DNA from: Rosettibacter firmus
GTDB lineage: Bacteria > Bacteroidota > Ignavibacteria > Ignavibacteriales > Melioribacteraceae
Direction of reading: 5' to 3'
DNA: 64,000 nucleotides
Assembly (NCBI RefSeq): GCF_036860695.1
Contig: NZ_JAYKGJ010000001.1
Coordinates: 1 to 64,000, forward strand
Part shown: positions 1 through 7,877 of the stretch, piece after piece
Layout: each line of letters opens with the position of its first letter
Numbering within the stretch: position 1 is the stretch's first letter
Notes under the pieces: generated by a model
What the model was told of the DNA's origin: nothing
The model's database searches: none
The model's input: the letters and a program-made list of their open reading frames with translations, nothing else
Made by a program: the position numbers and the translations under genes

Positions 1-2
1 TT

Positions 3-88
3 GAACACAGATGACACAGATTGGACAGATGACCACAAGATTGTTCATCAGTGAACATCGTGTCTCATCAGTGTCATCTGTGTGCTAT
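3..88 (-). repeat. Palindromic ~86-bp repeat, single copy
   Basis: The element starts with GAACACAGATGACAC and ends with GTGTCATCTGTGTGC, so its ends are inverted repeats of about 13 bp. It matches the three copies at 4924-5206 but in reverse orientation, with some differences in the asymmetric core (best seen around CTTGTGGTCATC). It lies just past the tkt stop codon, so a leftward transcript would carry it as a long hairpin. No coding capacity. It resembles a small MITE- or REP-like intergenic element; mobility is inferred only. Confidence 0.85.
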
Positions 89-90
89 TC

Positions 91-2082
91 TCACAACCAA
101 TTTATTATTTTTTCTGCAACCTGTTTACCTGTAAATCCAAATTTTTCAGCCAGTACTTTATAAGGAGCTGAAGCACCAAATCTTTCCATACCTATTTTTA
201 ATAACTTCTGTCTAAATGTATCGCCCCAACCCTGCATGCTTGCAGCTTCAATTATAACAACAGGCACATTATCAGGGAACAAAGATTTTTTATAATCTTC
301 TGATTGCTTTTCAAAAATTTCTTTTGATGGTATTGAAACAACTCTGATAGATAATTTATCAGCTAATATTTTTTTTGCTTCTACTGCAACAGGGACTTCA
401 GAACCACTTGCAGCAATAACCAAATCAAGTTTTCCATTTTCTTTTGAAACAATATAAGCACCCTTTAATACATCTTCTGGTTTAAAATCTGACTCTCTTT
501 CAAAAGCATCTATTTTCTGACGAGTTAGAATTAAAGCAACCGGTCCTTCTTTATGTCTTAATGCATATGCCCATGACATAGCTGTTTCGATACCATCTGC
601 TGGTCTAAGAACAGTAACATTTGGAATTGCTCTTAAAACCGGAAGATGTTCGACAGGTTGATGAGTTGGTCCATCTTCACCAACAAATATTGAATCGTGT
701 GTAAAAACATAAATAACAGGAATTTCCATTAATGCTGCCAATCTAATTGTTGGTCGCATATAATCAGAAAAAACAAAAAATGTAGCACCAAACGGTCTAA
801 AGCCTCCATAAAGTGCAATACCATTAATTATTGCACCCATAGCATGTTCACGAATTCCAAAATGAAAATTTCTTCCATCAAATTTGCCAGGAGCTATCGA
901 AGCAAAATCTTTCATATAAGTGTTGGTTGATGGTGCTAAATCAGCAGAACCTCCAACAAAGTTCGGAACTATTTGAGCAATTTTTTGAATTACTTTACTT
1001 GATAGCGAGCGAGTTGCATTAGGTTCTTTTGGAGCTGCGGCTAATAATTCTTCTTCTAAGTTTTCTGGTAACCAGTTATTTATGTATTTATCAAAAAGTT
1101 CTGCTTTATCGGGATTTGATTTTTTCCATTCATTAAATTTATGATTCCATTCTTCATATAATTTTTTTAATTCTTTCTTTCTATCATCGAAAAGCTTTTT
1201 AACTTCTTCTGGAATATAAAATTCTTTATCCAGTGGCCAGTTAAGATTTTTCTTGGTTTCAATCAATTCTTCTGGACCAAGTGGGGCACCATGAACTTCT
1301 GCTGTATCAACTTTATTTGGGCTTCCATAACCAATATGAGATCGAGTAATAATTAAAGATGGTTTTTCTTTTTCATTTTGTGCTTCAATAATTGCTTTAC
1401 GAATTTCTTCGTGATTATATGCATCGGCTCTTAAGACCTGCCAGCCATAAGCTTCAAATCTTTTTTGAATATCTTCTGAAAAAGTAATTTCAGTTTTACC
1501 TTCGATTGTGATATGATTATCATCGTAAAAATAAATTATATTTCCTAATTTCAAATGACCTGCAATTGAAGCTGCTTCGTGTGAAATTCCTTCCATCAAA
1601 TCGCCATCGCTAACTATAGCATAAATATAATGATTACCAAACAATTGATTATTTTCATCATTAAATCTTGCTGCAATCATTTTAGAAGCAATAGCCATTC
1701 CTATACCATTACCAAATCCCTGACCTAATGGACCTGTAGTAGTTTCAATTCCTGGCAACAAACCATACTCAGGATGACCAGCAGTTCTACTTCCCCACTG
1801 ACGGAATGATTTTAAATCATCAAGTGTAACATCATAGCCACTAAGATGTAACATAGTATAAATTAACATTGAACCATGACCTGCTGAAAGAACAAATCGA
1901 TCGCGATTATACCATTTAGGATCATCAGGATTATGTTTTAAAAATTCTGTCCATAAGATCATAGCAACATCTGCCATTCCCATTGGCATACCTGGATGAC
2001 CGGAGTTAGCTTTCTGTACACCTTCAGCAGCAATAATTCTGATTGTGTTCGCTGCTAATTTCTTTAAGTCAGTATTAGTCAT
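91..2082 (-). CDS. tkt: Transketolase
   Basis: Thiamine-diphosphate enzyme moving two-carbon units between ketose and aldose phosphates in the non-oxidative pentose phosphate pathway, cytosolic. The protein has about 663 residues, the usual length. An N-terminal NSGHPGMPMG segment, the TPP/Mg motif GDGDLMEGISHEA near residue 160 and the central GIREHAMGAI segment are family hallmarks. Two ATGs lie two codons apart. An AGGAG at 2091-2095 is only 2 nt from the first (2088) but 8 nt from the second (2082), so 2082 is preferred. It is the last gene of the leftward run exuT-uxaC-uxaE-eda-uxuB-kdgK-larA-gnd-tkt, 81 bp after gnd. Its position suggests it recycles the ribulose 5-phosphate made by Gnd. 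It is followed at once by a palindromic repeat. Confidence 0.97.
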   Translation of the reverse strand: MTNTDLKKLAANTIRIIAAEGVQKANSGHPGMPMGMADVAMILWTEFLKHNPDDPKWYNRDRFVLSAGHGSMLIYTMLHLSGYDVTLDDLKSFRQWGSRTAGHPEYGLLPGIETTTGPLGQGFGNGIGMAIASKMIAARFNDENNQLFGNHYIYAIVSDGDLMEGISHEAASIAGHLKLGNIIYFYDDNHITIEGKTEITFSEDIQKRFEAYGWQVLRADAYNHEEIRKAIIEAQNEKEKPSLIITRSHIGYGSPNKVDTAEVHGAPLGPEELIETKKNLNWPLDKEFYIPEEVKKLFDDRKKELKKLYEEWNHKFNEWKKSNPDKAELFDKYINNWLPENLEEELLAAAPKEPNATRSLSSKVIQKIAQIVPNFVGGSADLAPSTNTYMKDFASIAPGKFDGRNFHFGIREHAMGAIINGIALYGGFRPFGATFFVFSDYMRPTIRLAALMEIPVIYVFTHDSIFVGEDGPTHQPVEHLPVLRAIPNVTVLRPADGIETAMSWAYALRHKEGPVALILTRQKIDAFERESDFKPEDVLKGAYIVSKENGKLDLVIAASGSEVPVAVEAKKILADKLSIRVVSIPSKEIFEKQSEDYKKSLFPDNVPVVIIEAASMQGWGDTFRQKLLKIGMERFGASAPYKVLAEKFGFTGKQVAEKIINWL

Positions 2083-2163
2083 TCTCATTTCTCCTAGTAA
2101 TTAGTAGTTTAATCATGCAAATCTAATAAAATTATAAAACAGTCTGAACCTAACAAACATAAA

Positions 2164-3615
2164 TTAAACATTATAAGTAGTTGAAGATGTTGTACCTCCT
2201 CTACCTGTCCAGTTAGTATGGAAGAATTCTCCACGTGGCCTATCAACTCTTTCGTATGTATGAGCTCCGAAATAATCTCTCTGAGCCTGTAATAAATTAG
2301 CAGGCAATCTTCCATTACGATATCCATCAAAGAAATTCAATGCTGTTGATAAAGCTGGTATCCAGATTCCATTTGTAATTGCAGTTGATACAACTCTACG
2401 CCATGATTCTTGAGAAGATAATATTTTCTCTTTGAAGAATGGATCAAGTAAAAGATTTGGTAATTCAGGATTATTATCAAAAGCTTCTTTTATTTTACCC
2501 AAGAATGCAGAACGAATAATACATCCTCCGCGCCACATTAAAGCTATGCCACCATAATTTAAATTCCAGCCATAATCTTTTGCTGCTTGACGCATTAACA
2601 TAAATCCCTGTGCATACGAAACAATTTTTGATGCATAAAGTGCTTTTCTTAAATCTTCTATAAATTGTTTTTTATCTCCATCAAATTTTGGAGTTGGACC
2701 ATGCAATATTGTAGAAGCATAAACTCTTTCGGCTTTCAGTGCAGATAGAGATCTTGCATAAACTGCTTCGCCAATTAATGTCAGTGGAATTCCAGAGTCT
2801 AACGATGCTATAACTGTCCATTTACCAGTTCCTTTTTGGCCTGCTGCATCAAGAATTTTTTCAACGAGGGGCTGCCCATCATCATCTTTATAAGCAAGAA
2901 TATCTCGTGTAATTTCAATTAAATAACTTTCAAGTTCACCTTCATTCCATTCTTTAAAGATGTTATGCATCTCTTCGTAACTTAATCCAAGGAGATCTTT
3001 CATAATTTGATATGTTTCGCAAATAAGTTGCATATCACCATATTCAATACCATTATGAACCATTTTAACAAAATGTCCAGCACCATTTTCACCAACCCAA
3101 TCGCAGCATGGTGTTCCATCAGATACTTTAGCAGCAATAGCTTGAAATATTGGTTTAACAAGTTCCCATGCTTTTGGTGAACCACCAGGCATAATTGATG
3201 GTCCTCTTAAAGCACCTTCTTCGCCACCTGAAACTCCAGTTCCAATATAAAGCAAACCTTTTTCTTCAACATATTTAGTCCTTCTAATTGTATCAGGGAA
3301 ATGTGAATTACCACCATCAATTATTACATCTCCAGGTTCAAGAAGTGGAATTAATAGTTCAATAAAGTCATCTACTGGTTTGCCTGCTTTAACCATTAAC
3401 ATTACTTTACGTGGCTTTTTTAAATTAGCAACCAGTTCTTCAAGTGAATGTGTTCCAATAATATTTTTTCCTTTACCTCTTCCATTAACAAAATTATCGA
3501 CTTTTTCAACAGTTCGATTATATACAGCAACAGTAAATCCGTGACTTTCCATATTTAATACTAAATTCTCTCCCATAACAGCAAGTCCAATTAATCCAAT
3601 ATCTGCTTTGCTCAT
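2164..3615 (-). CDS. gnd: 6-phosphogluconate dehydrogenase, decarboxylating
   Basis: Oxidises and decarboxylates 6-phosphogluconate to ribulose 5-phosphate with NAD(P)+. The 483-residue length is that of the long enterobacterial-type enzyme. The Rossmann start GLIGLAVMGENL and the NRT segment that favours NADP are at the N-terminus, and the active-site stretch GAGHFVKMVHNGIEYGDM with the catalytic Lys is near residue 180. A GGAG precedes the ATG by 6 nt. It sits between the LarA-family epimerase (18 bp upstream) and tkt. A Gnd inside a uronate cluster is unexpected for the classical route through KDG, and it is one reason to suspect that mannonate or gluconate carbon enters the pentose phosphate pathway here. 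Confidence 0.97.
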   Translation of the reverse strand: MSKADIGLIGLAVMGENLVLNMESHGFTVAVYNRTVEKVDNFVNGRGKGKNIIGTHSLEELVANLKKPRKVMLMVKAGKPVDDFIELLIPLLEPGDVIIDGGNSHFPDTIRRTKYVEEKGLLYIGTGVSGGEEGALRGPSIMPGGSPKAWELVKPIFQAIAAKVSDGTPCCDWVGENGAGHFVKMVHNGIEYGDMQLICETYQIMKDLLGLSYEEMHNIFKEWNEGELESYLIEITRDILAYKDDDGQPLVEKILDAAGQKGTGKWTVIASLDSGIPLTLIGEAVYARSLSALKAERVYASTILHGPTPKFDGDKKQFIEDLRKALYASKIVSYAQGFMLMRQAAKDYGWNLNYGGIALMWRGGCIIRSAFLGKIKEAFDNNPELPNLLLDPFFKEKILSSQESWRRVVSTAITNGIWIPALSTALNFFDGYRNGRLPANLLQAQRDYFGAHTYERVDRPRGEFFHTNWTGRGGTTSSTTYNV

Positions 3616-3633
3616 TTTTTTACTCCATTTATT

Positions 3634-4905
3634 TTAATTAATAAATTTTCCTTTATAAGCCCATAATCCTAATGCAGGATTAGATATGTAAAAAATAATT
3701 TCTCCATCAACTTCATTAAATCCATCTTTTAATTTTTCTGGATTATATTTTTTCAAAATTTCATTCAAGTCGGCGTAGTTGAAATTAACACTTTCAATCT
3801 CTTCTTTTGAAAGATAGCCAGGACAATAAGTGATTGTAAATCTATTTTCTGATGAACCATGGATTAGATGTGCAGCTGCACTTAAGTTGTTTTTAAGTTC
3901 ATCATTTTCTTGAACATATTGCAAAATTTCTGGTGTTGTTTTGTAGCCATATTTTCTAATTAATCTATCTATTTCTTTATCTTCTCCAAATTCTTTAAGA
4001 CCAGGGGCAAGTACAATTAATTCTCCTCCATCAGCAATTGCCATTCGAGTTCTATAAATACTTTTATTACCAAGCCAGGTACTTTTAAATTCATGAGGAT
4101 CAAGATAAACAACAACTTTTTTAAGAGGTTCATCCAGCATTTCAAAATTAACTTTGAGTGAAAGATCGGCTGCGAGTTTGAAGCATTCAAAATCATCACC
4201 AATATATAATCCTTTTAAGACCAGTTCATTATTTTCATCTTTTCCAATTACAGTAAGTATATAAATTATTGGTAAATCTTTTGCGAAATTATCTGACGCA
4301 TAATTCATTACTTTTCTAACAGGATTATCAGCTCTTCCCATTATTCTTTCCATACCGTAGACTGCACCTAAAAAATGGCTTTTATTAATTCCTTCTGAAC
4401 CACCTGTTCCAACAAAAATATTCTTATTATAATTTGCCATTCCAATTACTTCGTGAGGGACAACCTGACCGATAGATAAAATTAAATCATATTTTCCATT
4501 AACAAGAAGTTTATTTACCTGTGCAGGCCATGAGTAATTTACTTTTCCTTCTGAAACTTCATAAACAAAATCTGAAGGAACTTCGCCAAGTGTAACCAGA
4601 TCTTCTCTCCATCTATGAACACGGAATAAATTTTTTGGAATGTTTCCAAACATAATTTCAATTTCATAATCACTCATTGGTGCATGTGTTCCAAGAGCAG
4701 GTAAAATATCTGTAAGTTTTTCTTTAAAATATTCATATGTATAACGCGTTAAATCTCCAGCTTTAGAATGAAATCTCGTAAAATCTGGAGGAATAACTAA
4801 AACTTTTTTTCGATTTCCAATTTTATCAAAAACTGAAAATAGAGCTTCTTTTATTTCTGTTACACTAAAAGATTTATCTGGAGATCCATTAGCATAGTAA
4901 ATCAT
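3634..4905 (-). CDS. LarA-family nickel-pincer hydroxyacid racemase/epimerase (possible gluconate/mannonate 2-epimerase)
   Basis: A 423-residue member of the lactate racemase (LarA, DUF2088) superfamily. These enzymes invert C2 of a 2-hydroxyacid by hydride transfer to a nickel-pincer nucleotide. By comparison with Lactobacillus LarA, the key residues are all visible: Asp41 and Arg44 in DFTR, the general-base histidines His74 (GTHAP) and His151 (VPHEVIG), Lys161 that holds the pincer, and Ni ligand His177 (NKSHFLG). The spacings 151-161-177 equal those of LarA (174-184-200). The family is known to include racemases for lactate, malate and phenyllactate and a D-gluconate 2-epimerase. The setting between kdgK and gnd makes gluconate/mannonate the most attractive substrate pair, but that is inference. 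The cofactor genes larB, larC and larE are not in this window. Confidence 0.85.
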   Translation of the reverse strand: MIYYANGSPDKSFSVTEIKEALFSVFDKIGNRKKVLVIPPDFTRFHSKAGDLTRYTYEYFKEKLTDILPALGTHAPMSDYEIEIMFGNIPKNLFRVHRWREDLVTLGEVPSDFVYEVSEGKVNYSWPAQVNKLLVNGKYDLILSIGQVVPHEVIGMANYNKNIFVGTGGSEGINKSHFLGAVYGMERIMGRADNPVRKVMNYASDNFAKDLPIIYILTVIGKDENNELVLKGLYIGDDFECFKLAADLSLKVNFEMLDEPLKKVVVYLDPHEFKSTWLGNKSIYRTRMAIADGGELIVLAPGLKEFGEDKEIDRLIRKYGYKTTPEILQYVQENDELKNNLSAAAHLIHGSSENRFTITYCPGYLSKEEIESVNFNYADLNEILKKYNPEKLKDGFNEVDGEIIFYISNPALGLWAYKGKFIN

Positions 4906-4923
4906 ATATTCCTCTTAACAATA

Positions 4924-5206
4924 GAACACAGATGACACTGATGAGACACGATTCTCACTGATAATAATCTTGTGGTCATCTGTCTAATCTGTGTCATCTG
5001 TGTGCAATCATTAAATTATTTTTTTGAACACCGATGACACTGATGAGACACGATTCTCACTGATAATAATCTTGTGGTCATCTGTCTAATCTGTGTCATC
5101 TGTGTGCAATCCTTAAATTATTTTTGAACACCGATGACACTGATGAGACACGATTCTCACTGATAATAATCTTGTGGTCATCTGTCCAATCTGTGTCATC
5201 TGTGTT
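4924..5206 (+). repeat. Three tandem copies of the ~86-bp palindromic repeat
   Basis: Copies begin at 4924, 5026 and 5126 with GAACAC(A/C)GATGACAC and end at about 5009, 5111 and 5206 with GTGTCATCTGTGT. The AT-rich linkers (TTAAATTATTTTT) are nearly the same between copies, so the period is 100-102 bp and the array looks like a recent tandem duplication. Copies 2 and 3 share ACCG where copy 1 has ACAG. The array fills the 309-bp gap between kdgK and the LarA gene. It is in the opposite orientation to the single copy at 3-88, so the pair brackets larA-gnd-tkt. Confidence 0.9.
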
Positions 5207-5214
5207 CTATTCAC

Positions 5215-6297
5215 TTATCTTTGAATTCTTGCAGAGCCACCTTTAGCAAAAGCTCTAACTTCTTCCAGAGTAGCCATTGTTGTATCACCTGGATAAGTAG
5301 TAAGTAAAGCACCGTGTGCCCAACCGAGTTTAACGGCTTCTTCGGGATCTTCATCAGTCAATATTCCATAGAAAAATCCAGCTGCAAAACCATCACCACC
5401 ACCAACTCTATCATATACATCAAGTTCTGCAGTAGGAGCTTGATATACTTTACCATTAATCCAGGCAACAGCACTCCAGCTATGTCGATTAGTAGAATGC
5501 ACTTCGCGTAAGGTTGTAGCAACAACTTTAACATTAGGAAATTTTTTAACTACATCATCAATCATAGCAACAAAAACAGAAGGATCAAGTTTAGATTTAG
5601 CAGTAACATCTGGACCAGGAATTCCCAGACCTTTTTGTAAATCTTCTTCATTTCCAACAAGAACATCAACATGTTCAACAATTTGGTTAATCACTTCGAC
5701 AGCCTTTTTTTCTCCACCCCATATATTCCACAATTTTGCTCTAAAATTTAGATCAAAACTTGTAACAGCTCCTGCAGATTTTGCAGCTTTCATTCCTTCA
5801 ATTATTAATTTACCGGTTGTTTCTGAAAGTGATGCAAAAATTCCTCCACTATGAAACCATTTAACACCATTCGAAAAAATTGAATTCCAATCAATATCAC
5901 CTGGTTTTAATAAAGCTGCAGCTTCGTTACTACGATTATAAAAAACTACAGGTGCACGAGAACCATATCCTCTATCACTATAAACAGTAGCCATATTAGG
6001 TCCATTTACTCCATTATGTTGAAACTCCTTAGCAAAGAGTTTCACACCCATAGCTCTTACTCTTTCGGCAATTAAATCACCAATTGGATATTTAACAATT
6101 GCAGTAACAATTCCAGTATTAAGTCTAAAACAATCAGATAAATTTGCAGCTACGTTATACTCACCACCACTAACATGAATTTTACATTCTGTTGCTTTTC
6201 TAAAAGGAATGATGCCAGGATCAAGACGATGCACAAGTGCTCCAAGTGAAACTAAATCTAAAGAAGCATTCTGATTAATTTGAAGACCATACTTCAT
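5215..6297 (-). CDS. kdgK: PfkB-family sugar kinase, probable 2-keto-3-deoxygluconate kinase
   Basis: Ribokinase-fold (PfkB) kinase of 360 residues, predicted to phosphorylate 2-keto-3-deoxygluconate (KDG) to KDPG with ATP. The substrate-site SGGEYNVAANL (Gly44-Asn48) is near the N-terminus, and the C-terminal signature YDRVGGGDGFAAG ends in catalytic base Asp302. The signature departs from the usual DTxGAGD in the way many KdgK-type kinases do. It lies 76 bp after uxuB and upstream of the repeat array. The presence of Eda supports KDG as substrate. A gluconate or other aldonate specificity cannot be excluded, since no separate gluconokinase is in view. Confidence 0.85.
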   Translation of the reverse strand: MKYGLQINQNASLDLVSLGALVHRLDPGIIPFRKATECKIHVSGGEYNVAANLSDCFRLNTGIVTAIVKYPIGDLIAERVRAMGVKLFAKEFQHNGVNGPNMATVYSDRGYGSRAPVVFYNRSNEAAALLKPGDIDWNSIFSNGVKWFHSGGIFASLSETTGKLIIEGMKAAKSAGAVTSFDLNFRAKLWNIWGGEKKAVEVINQIVEHVDVLVGNEEDLQKGLGIPGPDVTAKSKLDPSVFVAMIDDVVKKFPNVKVVATTLREVHSTNRHSWSAVAWINGKVYQAPTAELDVYDRVGGGDGFAAGFFYGILTDEDPEEAVKLGWAHGALLTTYPGDTTMATLEEVRAFAKGGSARIQR

Positions 6298-6373
6298 TTA
6301 TAAATTCCCCTATGATTTTTTAATAAGAAGTTTAATGTATTTTGTTATGAATAATAATTATAACGTTGAACTA

Positions 6374-7219
6374 TTAAACACCAGCAAATGCATTAAATCC
6401 ACCGTCAACTGGAATTACAACACCTGTGACAAATTTTGAAATATCGGAAACTAAATAAAGCAGTATACCAATTAACTCTTCTGGTTCACCAAAACGACCC
6501 ATTGGAGTATTAGCAATAATTTTTTTACCTCTTTCAGTAAGTTGATTTGTATCTTTATCAATAAGCAAAAATCTATTTTGTTCTGTTAAGAAAAATCCAG
6601 GTGCAATTGCATTTACTCTAATATTTAATTTAGCAAGATGAACAGCCAGCCATTCAGTTAAATTATTAACCGCAGCTTTTGCAGCTGAGTAAGCCACAAC
6701 TCTCGTAATTGGTCTATATGAACTCATTGATGAAATATTTACAATTACACCTCCACGACCAATCATATCTTTGGCAAAAATCATTGTAGGTAAAACTGTT
6801 CCCATAAAATTCAAATCAAATACACTTCGAAAGCCATCAAGTTCTAAACCAAAAAAACTTTTTGATAAGTCATTAATATCATCATTTGTTAAAATTTCTT
6901 TTGAAGTAGTAGCAGTTGGATTATTTCCTCCTGCACAATTAACGAGAACATCTATTAAACCAAATTTGTCATTAATTTCTTTTTTTGCATTAAGCAAAGC
7001 TTCTCTATCGAGTACATTTGCAGCTAAGCCAATAGTAGATTCAGGATACATTTCATTTAAATTACTGGCAACACTTTCAGCTTTTTCTTTTTTAGTACCA
7101 ATTATTACAACCTTAGCTCCAGCATCTGCAAGTCCCATAGCCAAAGCTCTACCAAGAATACCACTTCCTCCCGTAATTACACACACTTTCCCTTTAATAT
7201 CATCCATAAAGTATTTCAT
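6374..7219 (-). CDS. uxuB: SDR-family D-mannonate oxidoreductase (fructuronate reductase)
   Basis: Short-chain dehydrogenase of 281 residues, predicted to reduce D-fructuronate to D-mannonate with NAD(P)H. It has the cofactor motif TGGSGILG near residue 17, NCAGGNN, and the catalytic Ser and YSAAK (Tyr-x3-Lys) around residues 160-180. GGNNP and the long insert after it are features of the YjmF/UxuB type of SDR found in Bacillus and Thermotoga uronate clusters, unrelated to the larger E. coli UxuB. An AAGGAG lies 5 nt before the ATG at 7219. It is 10 bp downstream of eda. Its product, mannonate, would normally go to UxuA, which is missing here. Confidence 0.87.
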   Translation of the reverse strand: MKYFMDDIKGKVCVITGGSGILGRALAMGLADAGAKVVIIGTKKEKAESVASNLNEMYPESTIGLAANVLDREALLNAKKEINDKFGLIDVLVNCAGGNNPTATTSKEILTNDDINDLSKSFFGLELDGFRSVFDLNFMGTVLPTMIFAKDMIGRGGVIVNISSMSSYRPITRVVAYSAAKAAVNNLTEWLAVHLAKLNIRVNAIAPGFFLTEQNRFLLIDKDTNQLTERGKKIIANTPMGRFGEPEELIGILLYLVSDISKFVTGVVIPVDGGFNAFAGV

Positions 7220-7229
7220 AATTACTCCT

Positions 7230-7877
7230 TTATTTATTTAAAACACTTTTAATACTATTCATTACAATTTTAGCATTTTCTGTAAGTTTTTCATATTTCT
7301 CATTTTGAATTGCTTCTTTATCGAGCAATGCAGAACCAATTCCAACTGCACATGCACCAGCTTTTAACCACTCACCTGCATTAGTAAGAGTAACACCACC
7401 TGTTGGCATTAATTTTAAGTGCGGCATCGGAGCTAATATACCTTTGAAAAATGCCATACCTAAAACATCAGCTGGAAAAACTTTTATTATATCTGCTTCC
7501 GATTCGTATGCAGTTTGAATTTCTGTTGGAGTAAAACATCCCGGCATTGCAGGAATATCATATTGATGAGCTTTTTCAATTATTTCTTTTTTGAAAATTG
7601 GACTTACGACATATTTTGCACCAGCTTTTATTGCATCTTCAGCTGTTTGTACATTAAGTACAGAACCAACTCCTATTATGATATTTTTATCGAGTTCATA
7701 ACTCATTTTTTCAATTAGTTGAATGGCATTAGGGACAGTCATTGTAATTTCTGCTATTGTAATTCCACCTTCAGCTAATGCTTCGATTACTTTTCTTAAT
7801 TTTTCCGGTTCTTTAATTCTTAGAACCGCAACTGCTTTTCGATTTAATATTTCATCTACAATTTCTTTTCTGTTCAT
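7230..7877 (-). CDS. eda: KDPG/KHG aldolase
   Basis: Class I aldolase of 215 residues that splits 2-keto-3-deoxy-6-phosphogluconate into pyruvate and glyceraldehyde 3-phosphate. The Schiff-base lysine is Lys132 in IIKVFPA, and the general acid/base Glu43 is in AEITMTVPN. The arginine found two residues before the proline region in E. coli Eda is a threonine here, as in many family members labelled bifunctional. The phosphate-binding GG(V) loop is at MPTGGVT. The start codon overlaps the uxaE stop by one base (TAATG), which suggests translational coupling. It marks the Entner-Doudoroff end of the uronate route. Confidence 0.93.
   Translation of the reverse strand: MNRKEIVDEILNRKAVAVLRIKEPEKLRKVIEALAEGGITIAEITMTVPNAIQLIEKMSYELDKNIIIGVGSVLNVQTAEDAIKAGAKYVVSPIFKKEIIEKAHQYDIPAMPGCFTPTEIQTAYESEADIIKVFPADVLGMAFFKGILAPMPHLKLMPTGGVTLTNAGEWLKAGACAVGIGSALLDKEAIQNEKYEKLTENAKIVMNSIKSVLNK

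Noticed and set aside
4924-5206. Direct repeats that could suggest a CRISPR array
   Set aside because: Units are ~86 bp and self-complementary, and the 14-16-bp AT-rich linkers are nearly the same; there are no cas genes. It is a tandem intergenic repeat.
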